Shown: piece by piece, positions 24,332 to 34,487 of the stretch
Layout: the number at the start of each line of letters is the position of its first letter
How positions within the stretch are numbered: position 1 is the first letter of the stretch
Assembly: GCA_000761475.1 (NCBI GenBank)
Contig: JQNW01000006.1
Location: forward strand, 1-64,000
Source of the DNA: Chromohalobacter israelensis
GTDB lineage: Bacteria; Pseudomonadota; Gammaproteobacteria; Pseudomonadales; Halomonadaceae
Length of the DNA: 64,000 nt
Reading direction: 5' to 3'
Notes under the pieces: generated by a model
What the model saw: the letters and a program-made list of their open reading frames with translations, nothing else
Database searches by the model: none
Told to the model about the DNA's origin: nothing
Program-made: the position numbers and the translations under genes

Positions 24332-25758
24332 CGTCGTTGCTTGCTCTTTCGCCGCTGATCCTCGTCTGCGCCACGGCCATCGTGGTGATGCTGACCATCG
24401 CCTGGCGTCGGCACCACGAGCTGACGGCGACTCTGACCGTGGTGGGGCTCAACCTGGCGCTGGTGGCGCAGGTCGTGGCGTGGTGGCAGGCGCCGGTGAG
24501 CGTGACGCCGCTGATGACGGTGGACGGCCTGGCGGTCTTCGGTGGCGTGTTGATTCTGATCGCCACACTGGCCTGTGCCACCCTCGGTCATGCGTACCTG
24601 GAAGGCGCGCAGGGCCCCCGCGAGGAGTATTACCTGCTGCTGCTGTGTGCCGCCGCCGGGGGGCTGGCGCTGGTGAGCAGCCGGCATCTGGCCGCGCTGT
24701 TCTTCGGCCTGGAACTGCTGTCGATGCCGCTCTATGGCATGCTGGCCTACACCTACCGCGAGCGCGGGGCGCTGGAGGCGGGCATCAAGTACATGGTGCT
24801 TTCCGCAGCCGCCTCCGCCTTCCTGCTGTTCGGGATGGCGCTGTTGTATTCGCGCACCGGGCATCTCGACTTCGCCGGCCTTGGCGAGGCGCTGGCCACG
24901 GCCGGCGGCGACGGCTGGCTGATGGCCGGCATGGGCATGATGCTCATCGGGCTGGGCTTCAAGCTCTCCATCGTGCCGTTCCACTTGTGGACGCCGGATG
25001 TCTACGAGGGAAGCCCCGCCCCGGCGGCCACCTTCCTGGCCTCGGCCAGCAAGGTGGCGGTGCTGCTGGTGTTGCTGCGCCTGCTGCAGAGCTCCCCCGT
25101 GCAGGATGCCTGGCTGCACAGCCTGCTGGCGGTGCTGGCCTTCGTGACCATGCTGGTGGGTAACCTGCTGGCCTTGACCCAGAACGACCTCAAGCGCCTG
25201 CTGGGGTATTCCTCGATCGCGCATTTCGGCTATCTGCTGGTGGCGCTGGTGGTCAACGACGGTCTGGCCGCGGAGACCGCCGCGCTCTATCTGGTGACCT
25301 ATGTCCTGACGACCCTGGGCGCCTTCGGTGTGGTGACGCTGCTGTCGAGCCCCTATTCGGGAGCGGATGCCAGCCAGCTGCACCATTACCGGGGGCTGTT
25401 CTGGCGGCGCCCCTACCTGACCGCCGTGCTGACGGTCATGATGCTGTCGCTGGCGGGGATTCCTTTCACCGCCGGGTTCATCGGCAAGTTCTACATCGTG
25501 GCGGTGGGCGTCGAGGCGAGTCGCTGGTGGCTGGTCGGCGGTGTCGTGGCCGGCAGTGCCATCGGCCTTTACTACTACCTGCGGGTGATGGTGACGCTCT
25601 TCCTGCCGGAGCCGGGCATGCAACGGCGCGACGCCACCACGGACTGGGCACAGCGTGCCGGCGGCGTGGTGGTGCTGGGACTGGCGGCGCTGGTCGTCGT
25701 GCTGGGGGTCTATCCCGCGCCGATGATCGATTGGGTCCGGTTCATGGTCGCCGGCTGA
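24328..25758 (+). CDS. nuoN: NADH-quinone oxidoreductase subunit N
   Basis: Third antiporter-like subunit and last gene of the operon, 476 residues with about 14 helices. Motifs include FFGLELLSMPLYGMLAY (key glutamate), FKLSIVPFHLWTPDVYEGSP (key lysine) and DLKRLLGYSSIAHFGYLLV. Only 12 bp separate its stop from the end of the convergent hydrolase gene, and no intrinsic terminator is visible between them. Confidence 0.96.
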   Translation: MTSLLALSPLILVCATAIVVMLTIAWRRHHELTATLTVVGLNLALVAQVVAWWQAPVSVTPLMTVDGLAVFGGVLILIATLACATLGHAYLEGAQGPREEYYLLLLCAAAGGLALVSSRHLAALFFGLELLSMPLYGMLAYTYRERGALEAGIKYMVLSAAASAFLLFGMALLYSRTGHLDFAGLGEALATAGGDGWLMAGMGMMLIGLGFKLSIVPFHLWTPDVYEGSPAPAATFLASASKVAVLLVLLRLLQSSPVQDAWLHSLLAVLAFVTMLVGNLLALTQNDLKRLLGYSSIAHFGYLLVALVVNDGLAAETAALYLVTYVLTTLGAFGVVTLLSSPYSGADASQLHHYRGLFWRRPYLTAVLTVMMLSLAGIPFTAGFIGKFYIVAVGVEASRWWLVGGVVAGSAIGLYYYLRVMVTLFLPEPGMQRRDATTDWAQRAGGVVVLGLAALVVVLGVYPAPMIDWVRFMVAG

Positions 25759-25770
25759 CGCGGCGGGGGA

Positions 25771-26586
25771 TCAGGGCGTGGCGCCGGTATCGTGCAGGCT
25801 GCGCTGGCATGCGGCGGGGAGCTGAATGTCCACCGCCACCGGCAGGTGGTCGGAAAACAGCCGGTCGAGCACTTCGAAACGTTCGGCATGCAAGGCGCTG
25901 GAGATCAGAATGTGGTCGAGCGCGCGGCGTGGCTGCCAGGCCGGGTACGACAGCGGCATCGCCACCGGATGCAGCGGCAGGGCATGGCAGAAGCGCTGGT
26001 GCGCGTTGATCTGGTCCGGCGTGCAATTGAGATCGCCCATCACCACGACGTGACGCAATGGCTGGATGATCTCGCTGAGGTAGTCGAGTTGTCGGGTACG
26101 CGTGCGATGGCCAAGCGCCAGGTGCGCGACGACCAGGTGCAGCGCATCCGGCCCCTCGCCGAAACGGGCATGTATCGCCCCGCGTCCCGGCAAGGTGCCG
26201 GGCAGGCGATATTCGTCCACCTGCCGGGGCGTCAGGCGCGAGAGCAGCCCGTTGCTGTGCTGCGCGACACGTCCCAGGTTGCGATTGAGCTGCTGGTAAT
26301 GGTGCGGAAAGCCGCCTCGCTTGGCGAGGTACTCCACCTGATTGACGTGTCCCGACCGGAAACTGCCCCCGTCGACCTCCTGAAGGCCGACGATATCGTA
26401 GTCGCGCAGGGTGTCGCCGATCAGATCGAGTCGCCCCTGACGCTTGGGATGCGGCAGGACGTGCTGCCAGCTGCGCGTGAGATAATGATGATAGGCCGAC
26501 GTATGGATGCCGACCTGCAAGTTGCAGGTCAGCAGGCGTAACGAGTGAGGCGCCCGGGAGGCGGGCGCCGCGGCGGCATTACTCAT
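25771..26586 (-). CDS. Endonuclease/exonuclease/phosphatase-fold hydrolase
   Basis: Metal-dependent EEP-family phosphodiesterase or phosphatase, 271 residues, no signal peptide. The catalytic motifs are complete: LLTCNLQVG (Asn), IVGLQEVDGG (Glu), VVMGDLNCTPD (Asp/Asn), ALDHILIS and the terminal SDHLPVAVDI (His). The substrate (DNA, RNA, lipid or small phosphate ester) cannot be told from sequence. Its start overlaps the end of dsbA by 8 bp, so it is co-transcribed. The linkage of dsbA to an EEP gene is also known in pseudomonads. Confidence 0.88.
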   Translation of the reverse strand: MSNAAAAPASRAPHSLRLLTCNLQVGIHTSAYHHYLTRSWQHVLPHPKRQGRLDLIGDTLRDYDIVGLQEVDGGSFRSGHVNQVEYLAKRGGFPHHYQQLNRNLGRVAQHSNGLLSRLTPRQVDEYRLPGTLPGRGAIHARFGEGPDALHLVVAHLALGHRTRTRQLDYLSEIIQPLRHVVVMGDLNCTPDQINAHQRFCHALPLHPVAMPLSYPAWQPRRALDHILISSALHAERFEVLDRLFSDHLPVAVDIQLPAACQRSLHDTGATP

Positions 26587-27211
26587 CGCGTTCGCTGCGT
26601 ACCTTGTCGATCAGGGCGTCGGCGATCTTGGGCATGTTGTCCAGCGCGCCGGCGCTGCTGGGCGTGATCACGTAGCGCCCGTCGACGACCAGGGCAGGCA
26701 CGCCCATGATCTGGTAGCCGCGCATCTTGGCGCTAGCCTGGTTGAGCTGGCTTTTGACGCCGAACGAGTCGAGGGCCTCGAGCGCCTCGTCCTTGCTGAC
26801 CCCGTACTGGGTGAAGAATTCGGCGATGTCGTCCGGTTCGGTGAGGCGTTGCCCCTGTTCGTGAATGGCATCGAAGAAGTCGCTATGCATGTCTTCCTGA
26901 ATGCCCAGTTCCTTGGCGGCGTAGAAGGCACGGGCATGCTTGGTCCACGTCTCGCCCATGGTGGCGGGAATGCGCTGGAAGACGACATCGTCGGGCAACT
27001 CGCCGACCCAGGCATTGAGCGGCGCTTCGAGCGCGTAGCAATGCGGGCAGCCGTACCAGAACACCTCGTTGACCTCGATCTTGCCCTCCGGTACCTCGGT
27101 CTTCACCGGCTCGTCGAGCACCGTGTAATCCTCCCCGGCGACCGGGTCGGCGGCCATGACCAGCGTTGACAGGCTCATGCCGGTGACCAGCACTAACAAC
27201 GACTTCAACAT
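26579..27211 (-). CDS. dsbA: Thiol:disulfide interchange protein DsbA
   Basis: Periplasmic oxidant that introduces disulfide bonds into exported proteins. 210 residues; signal peptide 1-20 (LLVLVTGMSLSTLVMA). The active site is Cys55-Pro-His-Cys58, the same dipeptide as E. coli DsbA, in FWYGCPHCYALE. The thioredoxin fold is interrupted by the helical domain, and the cis-proline loop reads MGVPALVVDGRY. It heads a two-gene unit with the EEP hydrolase. In pseudomonads a cytochrome c4 gene stands between engB and dsbA; it is absent here. Confidence 0.95.
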   Translation of the reverse strand: MLKSLLVLVTGMSLSTLVMAADPVAGEDYTVLDEPVKTEVPEGKIEVNEVFWYGCPHCYALEAPLNAWVGELPDDVVFQRIPATMGETWTKHARAFYAAKELGIQEDMHSDFFDAIHEQGQRLTEPDDIAEFFTQYGVSKDEALEALDSFGVKSQLNQASAKMRGYQIMGVPALVVDGRYVITPSSAGALDNMPKIADALIDKVRSERDE

Positions 27212-27473
27212 GCAACTCTCCTTGATGAAAAACGGGCCTTGAGCGAACGGGCCGGGTGGAACGCGGACGGCACGCGATCGCCACCTTCGCTCAATGTTCG
27301 AGCCGCGTCGGCGCTCAGGGTTCCCGAGCGGTCAATATGAACAGAGGCTTTAGTGATACCACCTCGGCGGGCGAGATGGAAAGGGCGCGAGGCCCACGCG
27401 ATGATACACTGTGCCGCAAATCCCCTCATGATCATTCGCCGCTCGCGGGCGGCAGGCGCAGTCGAGACTCAAC

Positions 27474-28097
27474 ATGCAAGATGGCAGGCAGCTGAATTAT
27501 CAAACCGCGCGTTTCCTGACCAGCGCTCCGGGCCTGGCCCAGTGCCCGCCCGACCAGGGCGCCGAAGTGGCCTTCGCCGGGCGCTCCAACGCCGGCAAGT
27601 CGAGCGCGATCAATACGCTCACCCAGCAAAAGGCGCTGGCACGAACGTCCAAGACGCCGGGGCGCACTCAGTTGATCAATTTCTTCACCCTGGCGAACGA
27701 CGAGACCTACCGGCTGGTGGACTTGCCCGGCTACGGTTTCGCCAAGGTGCCGGATCAGGTCAAGCTGGAATGGCAGCGTCATCTCAGCGAGTACCTGTAC
27801 GAACGGGCCACTCTCCGGGGCCTGATGCTGGTCATGGACGTACGCCACCCGCTCAGCGAGTTCGATCAGATGATGCTGGGCTGGGCAGACGAAAAGGCCA
27901 TGCCGGTTCACATCCTGCTGACCAAGGCCGACAAGCTCAAGCCGGGTGCCGCCAAGTCGGCGCTGCTGGCCGTGCGGCGTCAGCTCGCCGACTGGGAGGA
28001 CCTGGTCAGCGTGCAGCTGTTCTCGGCACTCAAGCGACAAGGCGTCGATGAAGCGCGGGCGCGCATGGATGCATGGCTGTTGCACCAGGCGCAGTGA
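27474..28097 (+). CDS. engB: Ribosome biogenesis GTP-binding protein EngB (YsxC/YihA)
   Basis: Essential small GTPase for assembly of the large ribosomal subunit, 207 residues. G1 is GRSNAGKSS (36-44), G2 lies around KTPGRTQ (60-66), G3 is DLPGYGFA and G4 is TKADK. Divergent from dsbA across 262 bp. It ends 3 bp from the stop of the convergent phosphatase gene, with no terminator between. Confidence 0.95.
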
Positions 28098-28100
28098 GCG

Positions 28101-28850
28101 TCAGCCCCCCTGGCGCGCGCTGTCCTGCGTGGTCAGGCGGTCGAGCAGGGCCGGCAGCTCGCGTACATGGGCGAGACGGTGGACCCCGGGCGGCAGCGCG
28201 CGGGGGCCCTCGTCCTTGGCATCGACCCAGGCCACCTGCATGCCCAGGCGCTGCGCCGGCAGCACGTCTTCCCGCCAGGAGTCTCCGACATGCAGGGCGC
28301 GCGATGGCGTGGCGCCGAGGCGTGCCAGCGCCGCGAGAAAGGCACGCGGGTCGGGCTTGGGGGCGTGCAGTTCTCCCGCCGCGATCATCACCGGGAAGTG
28401 TTCGGCCAGCGCCAGCCGTTTGAGGTCGGCGTTGCCGTTGGTGATCGCGGCGAGACGATAGCGCTGCCGCAGGGCGTCGAGCAGGGGCACGACGTCCGGG
28501 TAGGGTGTGAGGTCGTGACGCAGGTCGAGGAAGTGGGCGATGGCATGCGCGGCCCAGAGGCGGGCCTGGAGTCGGGGTAGCCCGTAGGCCTCTACCAGCT
28601 CGAACAGCGCACGTTCGCGAATCCACGTGAAATCACCGCGCTTGAGCGGATGACGACGCGCCACGTCGGCGCGATGCTGCTGGTAAGCGCTCAGGGGATA
28701 GCAGTCCCCGAAGGATGCCTGCGGTGACGTCTGGGCGGCGGCGATGGCCTCGCTGAGCCACTGGTAATGTTCGGCCTCGGCGCGTTCGAGAACGGGGCGG
28801 TTGTCCCAGAGGGTATCGTCGAGATCGAAAGTGAGGGCGGTGATCGCCAT
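28101..28850 (-). CDS. yigB: HAD-family phosphatase (YigB-like)
   Basis: 249-residue haloacid dehalogenase-fold hydrolase. Motif I TFDLDDTLWDN carries nucleophile Asp9 and acid/base Asp11, motif II is AITNGN, motif III lies around HAPKPDPRAF, and motif IV is VGDSWREDV. The E. coli homolog dephosphorylates a flavin-pathway intermediate (5-amino-6-ribitylaminouracil phosphate). The position after xerC is the same as in E. coli (dapF-yigA-xerC-yigB), which supports the name. 24 bp separate it from xerC. Confidence 0.88.
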   Translation of the reverse strand: MAITALTFDLDDTLWDNRPVLERAEAEHYQWLSEAIAAAQTSPQASFGDCYPLSAYQQHRADVARRHPLKRGDFTWIRERALFELVEAYGLPRLQARLWAAHAIAHFLDLRHDLTPYPDVVPLLDALRQRYRLAAITNGNADLKRLALAEHFPVMIAAGELHAPKPDPRAFLAALARLGATPSRALHVGDSWREDVLPAQRLGMQVAWVDAKDEGPRALPPGVHRLAHVRELPALLDRLTTQDSARQGG

Positions 28851-28874
28851 GGGGCATTCTCCGGGGCGGCGGTG

Positions 28875-29771
28875 TCAGGTGTCGTCCGATGGCGCGCGAC
28901 GCCGGGCGCGGGGGTGCGCCTGATCGTAGGCATCGGCCAGATGCTGCCAGTCGAGCCGGGTATAGACCTGGGTGGTGGAGAGGTTGGCGTGCCCCAGCAG
29001 TTCCTGCACGGCACGCAGGTCCTGGCTCGATTCGAGCAAGTGACTGGCGAAGGAGTGGCGCAAGCGATGGGGGTGCAGGTGCTCGGCCAGACCCCGCTCG
29101 CGGGCGAGCTGGGCGAGGCGTTTCTGTACCGCACGATGGCCCAGCCGCGCCCCACGCTGGCCGACGAAGAGGGCGGGCTCGTCATGCCCGGCGAGCTGGC
29201 CGCGCAGCCGGTACCAGTCCGCCAGGGCCGCCTGCGCGCGCCGGCCGATGGGCATCTGGCGAGGCTTGTTGCCCTTGCCCACCACGCGCAGGCGGCGTGC
29301 ATCGAGGTCGGTGACGTCCAGTGCCGTGAGTTCCGCCAGACGCAACCCGCATGAATAGAACAGTTCCAGCATGGCCTGATCGCGCACGGCGAGCGGCGTC
29401 CCGTCGTGCGGAGTATCCAGGAAGCGCGCGAGCTGATCGACATCCACCGGGCGTGGCAGATGCCGAGGCTGACGGGGCGTCTGGGTCAGTGCCACCGGAT
29501 TGTGATCGAGGATGCCGCTGCGCACCAGGTGATCGGCGAAACGCGAGAGCGCGGCACGGCGGCGGGCGAGGCTGCGCGGCGCCAGGCCGCGTGTGCGTTC
29601 GGCGCCCATGAAGCGGCGTACCTGGGCGACGTCGAGTGCCGCCCAGTCATCGATGCCGCTCGCCTCGAGAAAGCGTGCCAGCGCGGTCAGGTCGCGCCGG
29701 TAGGCATCCAGCGTCGCGGGGCTGGCATGCCCCGACAGGCTGTGCAGGAAGCGTTCAACTGCGGCGTGCAT
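28875..29771 (-). CDS. xerC: Tyrosine recombinase XerC
   Basis: Site-specific recombinase that, with XerD, resolves chromosome dimers at dif. 298 residues from the ATG at 29771 (MHAAVERFLHSL), which aligns with the E. coli N terminus; a GTG three codons earlier is possible. All catalytic residues are present: Arg144 (CGLRLAE), Lys166 (GKGNK), His235 and Arg238 (HPHRLRH), His261 (LLGHANLS) and Tyr270. The N-terminal core-binding domain spans about 1-90. Its start overlaps the DUF484 gene by 17 bp. Confidence 0.95.
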   Translation of the reverse strand: MHAAVERFLHSLSGHASPATLDAYRRDLTALARFLEASGIDDWAALDVAQVRRFMGAERTRGLAPRSLARRRAALSRFADHLVRSGILDHNPVALTQTPRQPRHLPRPVDVDQLARFLDTPHDGTPLAVRDQAMLELFYSCGLRLAELTALDVTDLDARRLRVVGKGNKPRQMPIGRRAQAALADWYRLRGQLAGHDEPALFVGQRGARLGHRAVQKRLAQLARERGLAEHLHPHRLRHSFASHLLESSQDLRAVQELLGHANLSTTQVYTRLDWQHLADAYDQAHPRARRRAPSDDT

Positions 29772-30474
29772 GCGCAGCACCCAGGCGCACGAGGAGTCGC
29801 CCGACGATTTCCCCGAGGTAATCGGTGAACAGCGTATCGAGCGTGGCGCGGAAGTGTTCGCTCTCCTGGCTGGCGAGCAGCAAGTAGCCGAGCGGTTCGC
29901 CCACGGTCAGCCGGGTCACGGCGCAGGAGCCGTGCTGGTCGGGCGGCGTGGTGTGGGGCAGCAAGTGTTGCCAGGTGTCCCGCGGGAGCCGGGTGCAGCG
30001 ACTGTTGTGGCCGTCGAGCAGCTCATCGAAGGCGGCCCGGGTCGGCGTGTTGAGCGCGAAGCGAGGCGGTTGCAGCGTGGCGCCGTCGGTGCCGGGTTCC
30101 AGCCACAGCGCGACCGCCTGGGTGCGGAAGCGTTCACTGAGTTGCGTCGACAGCGCTTCGCCTAGCGCGTCGACGCTTTCCGACTCCAGCAGTGCCAGGA
30201 TCAACGACCTGGTGCGCTGGTACTGAGCTTCGTTGTGCCGCGCCGTTTCCAGCAAGTGCTCGAGCCGCCATTCGGCGGTCTCGGCGCGTTCGCGCAAGTC
30301 ATGGACCAGGCGCTCGAGCAGCGAGATAGCGCCCTGGGTCTGGGGGTGCGGTACCTTCAGCTGTTGAAGCAGTCCCTCTCGGCCGACGAAGAAGTCGGGA
30401 TGGCGGGCCAGCCAATGCGCGACACGCTCGGGATCGAGCGTGGTACGCGGTTCGGGCGCCTGGGCTTGGGACAT
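29755..30474 (-). CDS. DUF484 family protein (GAF-like)
   Basis: 239-residue cytoplasmic protein of the DUF484 (YigA) family, found between dapF and xerC in many gammaproteobacteria. It shows VAHWLARHPDFFVGREGLLQQLKVPHP near the N terminus, then a helical stretch (about 50-90) and a GAF-like C-terminal half ending ATLDTLFTDYLGEIVGRLL. Function is unknown; the conserved link to xerC suggests a role near recombination or cell division, but no direct evidence is visible. It is followed by overlapping xerC and preceded by 125 bp without a gene. Confidence 0.88.
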   Translation of the reverse strand: MSQAQAPEPRTTLDPERVAHWLARHPDFFVGREGLLQQLKVPHPQTQGAISLLERLVHDLRERAETAEWRLEHLLETARHNEAQYQRTRSLILALLESESVDALGEALSTQLSERFRTQAVALWLEPGTDGATLQPPRFALNTPTRAAFDELLDGHNSRCTRLPRDTWQHLLPHTTPPDQHGSCAVTRLTVGEPLGYLLLASQESEHFRATLDTLFTDYLGEIVGRLLVRLGAAHARRS

Positions 30475-30599
30475 GCGTTGGTTCTCCTATCTTGCCTAAG
30501 GCCTGAAAAGCGCCGTCGCGCGGCCGGCTATTCAGGGACGCCTAGCGTGTTGTTTTTCGCTTGCCCGCGGGCGACATCCGCGTGCTCCGACCAGAATCG

Positions 30600-31433
30600 T
30601 CAGGGCAGCGCGATACGTCCTTCGAAGACGCTCGTGGCCGGGCCGGTCATCATCAGGGGCGCATCCGGCGCGGGCCAGGCCAGGGTCAGCGTGCCGCCGG
30701 GCAGGTGCACGTCGACCGGGCTCTCGAGCCAGCCACGGCGGATACCGTAGGCCGCCGCCGCGCAGGCACCAGTGCCGCAAGCGAGCGTTTCGCCACTGCC
30801 GCGCTCGAAGACGCGCAGGCGAGCCTCGTGACGCGAGACGACCTGCAGGAAGCCGACGTTGACGCCCCGAGGGAAGCGCGGATGGCGTTCGATGAGCGGG
30901 CCGAGCCGCGCCACCGGCGCTTGCGCGACGTCGTCGACACGCAACACGGCGTGCGGGTTGCCCATCGAGACCACGCCGATGTCCCAGGTCTCGCCATCGA
31001 CCTCCAGGCAGTGTGCCGGGGCATCGGCCGAGGCGTCGAAGGGCACGACCTCGGGAGCAAAGCGCGGCACGCCCATGTCCACGCGGATTCGTTCGTCATC
31101 CTCGACGCGCAGGGTCAGGGGGCCGGCCTGGGTCTCGACGCGAATCTCGCGCTTGTGGGTCAGGCGATTGTCGCGCACGAAGCGCGCGAAGCAGCGGGCG
31201 CCATTGCCGCAGTTCTCCACTTCGTTGCCGTCGGCATTGAAGATGCGATAGCGAAAATCCATCTCCGGATCGCGCGGCGGCTCGACGAGCAGCAGTTGGT
31301 CGAACCCGATGCCGACATGGCGATCGGCGAGTTGCCGAATGCGCTCGGTATCGAGCCGTGCCCGCTGGGTGATCAGGTCGATCACCACGAAGTCGTTGCC
31401 GAGCCCGTGCATCTTGGTGAAGTGCAGCAGCAT
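30600..31433 (-). CDS. dapF: Diaminopimelate epimerase
   Basis: Converts LL- to meso-diaminopimelate for lysine and peptidoglycan. 277 residues from the ATG at 31433 ([15 protein letters not shown]); it shares one base with the lysA stop (TGATG), so translation is coupled. Both active-site cysteines are present: Cys75 in ENCGNGARC and the second in [17 protein letters not shown] and the MGVPRF region are also conserved. Its product is the substrate of the adjacent LysA. Confidence 0.96.
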   Translation of the reverse strand: MLLHFTKMHGLGNDFVVIDLITQRARLDTERIRQLADRHVGIGFDQLLLVEPPRDPEMDFRYRIFNADGNEVENCGNGARCFARFVRDNRLTHKREIRVETQAGPLTLRVEDDERIRVDMGVPRFAPEVVPFDASADAPAHCLEVDGETWDIGVVSMGNPHAVLRVDDVAQAPVARLGPLIERHPRFPRGVNVGFLQVVSRHEARLRVFERGSGETLACGTGACAAAAYGIRRGWLESPVDVHLPGGTLTLAWPAPDAPLMMTGPATSVFEGRIALP

Positions 31434-32689
31434 CAGGACGTCTCCGCCAGACGGTGTTCGCCGGCCCACAAGGCATCGAGTGTCTCCCGCTCGCGCACCA
31501 CCTGCACGTTGTCGCCATCGACCATGAGTTCGGCGGGACGTGGGCGGCTGTTGTAGTGGGAGGCCATCACGAAGCCGTAGGCCCCGGCCGAGCGTACCGC
31601 GAGCAGGTCGCCCGGCGCGATGGCCAGTTCACGTGCCTTGCCCAGGAAGTCGCCGGTTTCGCAGACCGGGCCGACGACGTCGTAGACCGCCGTCTCGCGC
31701 GCCTGACGGGTATCGACCGGTACGATGCGCTGCCACGCCTGGTACAGCGCGGGGCGAATCAGATCGTTCATGCCGGCATCGACGATGGCGAAGTGCTGCG
31801 TCTCGCCGGGCTTCAGGTATTCGACACGGGTGAGCATCACGCCGGCGTTGGCGGCGATCGAGCGCCCCGGCTCGAACAGCAGCGTCAGGTCGCGGCCGTC
31901 GAGTCGCTCGAGCAGGGCGCGGGCATAGTCGTAGGGGGCCGGTGGCTGCTCGTCCTGATAGGGCACGCCGAGGCCGCCGCCCAGATCGAGATGTTCGATG
32001 GTAATGCCCGCCTCGTTCAGACGGTCGAGGAGTATCAGCAGACGGTCCAGGGCATCGAGGAAAGGCGCCAGCTCGGTCAGTTGCGAACCGATATGGCAAT
32101 CCAGGCCGACGATCTCGAGGTTCGGCAGCTCGGCGGCGCGCTGATAGACCGCGAAGGCCTCGTCGACGGCGATGCCGAACTTGTTGGCCTTGAGGCCGGT
32201 GGAGATGTACGGGTGGGTCTTGGCATCGACGTCGGGATTGACGCGCAGCGAGACCCTTGCCACCTGGCCGCATTCGCCCGCCACCTGGTTCAGGCGCTCG
32301 AGTTCCGGCAGGGACTCCACGTTGAAGCACTTGATGCCCACTTCCAGCGCGCGGGCCATTTCGCCGGCCTGCTTGGCGACGCCGGAAAATACCACTTTGG
32401 CGGGATCGCCGCCGGCGGCCAGCACGCGCTCGAGCTCGCCCCGGGAGACGATGTCGAAGCCGGCGCCGAGACGCGCCAGCAGGTCGAGCACGGCGAGGTT
32501 GGAATTGGCCTTCACCGCGTAGCAGATCAGATGGGGATGATCGCCGAGTGCGTCGCTGTAGGCCTTGAAGTGACGTGTGAAGGTCGCCCGCGAATACACG
32601 TAGCACGGCGTGCCGAAGCGCTCGGCGATGTCGGCCAGCGGTACGTTCTCGGCATGCAGGTGGCCGTCGCGGTAATTGAAATGATCCAT
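31433..32689 (-). CDS. lysA: Diaminopimelate decarboxylase
   Basis: PLP enzyme of the last step of lysine synthesis, 418 residues, alanine-racemase-like barrel. Lys60 in CYAVKANSN binds PLP. Other family motifs are [31 protein letters not shown], and CETGDFLG, where the cysteine contributes to the active site across the dimer. It follows lptM by 2 bp and is translationally joined to dapF. Together with dapF and, far away at 58354, dapB, three genes of the DAP route lie in this window. Confidence 0.96.
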   Translation of the reverse strand: MDHFNYRDGHLHAENVPLADIAERFGTPCYVYSRATFTRHFKAYSDALGDHPHLICYAVKANSNLAVLDLLARLGAGFDIVSRGELERVLAAGGDPAKVVFSGVAKQAGEMARALEVGIKCFNVESLPELERLNQVAGECGQVARVSLRVNPDVDAKTHPYISTGLKANKFGIAVDEAFAVYQRAAELPNLEIVGLDCHIGSQLTELAPFLDALDRLLILLDRLNEAGITIEHLDLGGGLGVPYQDEQPPAPYDYARALLERLDGRDLTLLFEPGRSIAANAGVMLTRVEYLKPGETQHFAIVDAGMNDLIRPALYQAWQRIVPVDTRQARETAVYDVVGPVCETGDFLGKARELAIAPGDLLAVRSAGAYGFVMASHYNSRPRPAELMVDGDNVQVVRERETLDALWAGEHRLAETS

Positions 32690-32691
32690 CG

Positions 32692-32901
32692 TCAGTCTGC
32701 GTCGCTCTCGGGTTGGGGCGTTGCCGCGTCGTCTGCGTCGCCGGTATCCGGCTCGGCGGTGTCGTCCTCGTAGGCACCCGCCGGATCGTACTGCTCGCGG
32801 GCCTGTTCGTCATCGGGCATGTACAACGGACCTTTCTGGCCGCACCCGGCGAGGGTGAGCATGGCCATGCCGAGCGCGGCCAGCAGGGGAAGTGAGCGCA
32901 T
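32692..32901 (-). CDS. lptM: Small lipoprotein LptM (YifL-like)
   Basis: 69-residue outer-membrane lipoprotein. The signal peptide ends in the lipobox LAGC with Cys20, followed by the diagnostic GQKGPLYMPDD. In E. coli LptM helps mature the LptD-LptE LPS translocon. The rest is a short acidic tail. The ATG at 32901 is preferred over the one at 32904 because GGAGG is 4 nt upstream; it overlaps the argH stop (TGATG arrangement). Position before lysA is conserved in gammaproteobacteria. Confidence 0.9.
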   Translation of the reverse strand: MRSLPLLAALGMAMLTLAGCGQKGPLYMPDDEQAREQYDPAGAYEDDTAEPDTGDADDAATPQPESDAD

Positions 32902-34304
32902 CATGCCTCCTGTCGCAGCGTCGCCAGGGCGTCGCGCGCGCGCTGGGCAGCGGCGCGGACCTGATCCGGGGCGGTGCCGCCGATATGGTTGCGTGCCGCC
33001 ACCGAGCCTTCCAGGGTCAGCACCTCGAAGACATCTTCGCCGATGGCGTCGGAAAACTGGCGCAACTCGTCGAGGGTCATCTCCGAGAGATCCTTTTTCT
33101 CGCGCAGGCCGAGTGCCACGGCCTGGCCGACGATCTCGTGCGCATCGCGGAAGGCCACGCCCGCCCGCACCAGGTAGTCCGCCAGGTCGGTGGCGGTGGA
33201 GAAGCCCTTGCGCGCCGCCTCGAACATGTTGTCCGCCTTGGCCTCGATGGCCGGCACCATGTCGGCGAAGGCCTTGAGACAGCCCTGCACGGTGTCGAGG
33301 GTGTCGAACAACGGTTCCTTGTCTTCCTGATTGTCCTTGTTGTAAGCCAGCGGCTGCGACTTCATCAACGTCAGCAGCCCCATCAGGTGGCCGTAGACGC
33401 GGCCGGTCTTGCCGCGCACCAGCTCGGGGACATCCGGGTTTTTCTTCTGCGGCATGATCGACGAGCCGGTGCAGAAGCGGTCGGGCAGGTCGATGAAGTC
33501 GAACTGGGCGCTGGTCCACAACACCAGTTCCTCGCTCATGCGCGACATGTGCATCAGCAGCACGCTGGCGAAGGCGCCGAACTCGATGGCGAAATCGCGA
33601 TCGCTCACCGCGTCGAGGCTGTTCTCGGCGGGGCGCTCGAAGCCCAGCAGCTCGGCAGTGATGTGGCGATCGATGGGATAGGTGGTGCCGGCCAGGGCCG
33701 CGGCGCCCAGTGGCATGACGTTGACCCGCTTGCGGCAGTCGCGCAGGCGCTCGTGATCGCGGGCCAGCATTTCCTGCCAGGCCAGCAGGTGATGCCCGAA
33801 GGTCACCGGCTGGGCCGTCTGCAGATGCGTGAAGCCGGGCATGATGGTGTCGGCTTCGCGGGCGGCGAGCTCGATCAATCCCTCGCGCAGTCGGGCAAGC
33901 TCGGCATCGACGACGTCGATCGCGTCGCGCAGATAGAGGCGGATGTCGGTGGCGATCTGATCGTTGCGCGAGCGACCGGTGTGCAGCTTCTTGCCGGTGA
34001 TGCCGATCTTCTCGGTCAGCCGGGCCTCGAGATTCATGTGCACGTCTTCCAGGTCCACCGACCATTCGAAGGTGCCGGCGTCGATTTCCTGCTCGATCTC
34101 GCCGAGCCCCTGCAGGATGGCGTCGCGCTCGTCGGCGGTGAGCACGCCGACACGCTCGAGCATGGTGGCGTGGGCGATCGAGCCCCGGATGTCGTGGTGA
34201 TAGAGGCGCCGGTCGAAGTCCACCGAGGCCGTGAAACGTGCGACGAAAGCGTCGGTGGGCTCGCTGAAGCGTCCGCCCCAGGATTGGTTGGTCGTGTTGC
34301 TCAT
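32901..34304 (-). CDS. argH: Argininosuccinate lyase
   Basis: Splits argininosuccinate into arginine and fumarate. 467 residues from the ATG at 34304 ([13 protein letters not shown]). The fumarase/aspartase superfamily signature [12 protein letters not shown] is intact. Other active-site regions are TGRSRNDQ and [16 protein letters not shown], the latter including the catalytic His. The reading frame continues upstream of this start, but that part overlaps the divergent hemC and has no homology. First gene of the argH-lptM-lysA-dapF run. Confidence 0.96.
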   Translation of the reverse strand: MSNTTNQSWGGRFSEPTDAFVARFTASVDFDRRLYHHDIRGSIAHATMLERVGVLTADERDAILQGLGEIEQEIDAGTFEWSVDLEDVHMNLEARLTEKIGITGKKLHTGRSRNDQIATDIRLYLRDAIDVVDAELARLREGLIELAAREADTIMPGFTHLQTAQPVTFGHHLLAWQEMLARDHERLRDCRKRVNVMPLGAAALAGTTYPIDRHITAELLGFERPAENSLDAVSDRDFAIEFGAFASVLLMHMSRMSEELVLWTSAQFDFIDLPDRFCTGSSIMPQKKNPDVPELVRGKTGRVYGHLMGLLTLMKSQPLAYNKDNQEDKEPLFDTLDTVQGCLKAFADMVPAIEAKADNMFEAARKGFSTATDLADYLVRAGVAFRDAHEIVGQAVALGLREKKDLSEMTLDELRQFSDAIGEDVFEVLTLEGSVAARNHIGGTAPDQVRAAAQRARDALATLRQEA

Positions 34305-34408
34305 CGGGCGTGGCGTCCTGCTGGTCGAGATGATGATGCTCCGAGTGTACCAGAGTCGGCGCGCCTGGCGAGGCGCCGGGTGCGCCAGGTGCACCGGGGC
34401 GCGGGATT

Positions 34409-34436
34409 TTTCCTCGCCTCGGGACTGCTTTATGAT
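34409..34436 (+). promoter_or_regulatory. Possible promoter of the hemCDXY operon
   Basis: TATGAT (34431-34436) is a good -10 box about 50 bp before hemC. The best -35 at 16-17 bp spacing lies in the T-rich stretch around 34408-34413 and is weak. Placed by position and -10 quality only. Confidence 0.35.
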
Positions 34437-34487
34437 GAGGGCCGTCCCCCCGCCGTCAAGGCGGCTTGCGCCCACTAGGAGAGTTCG

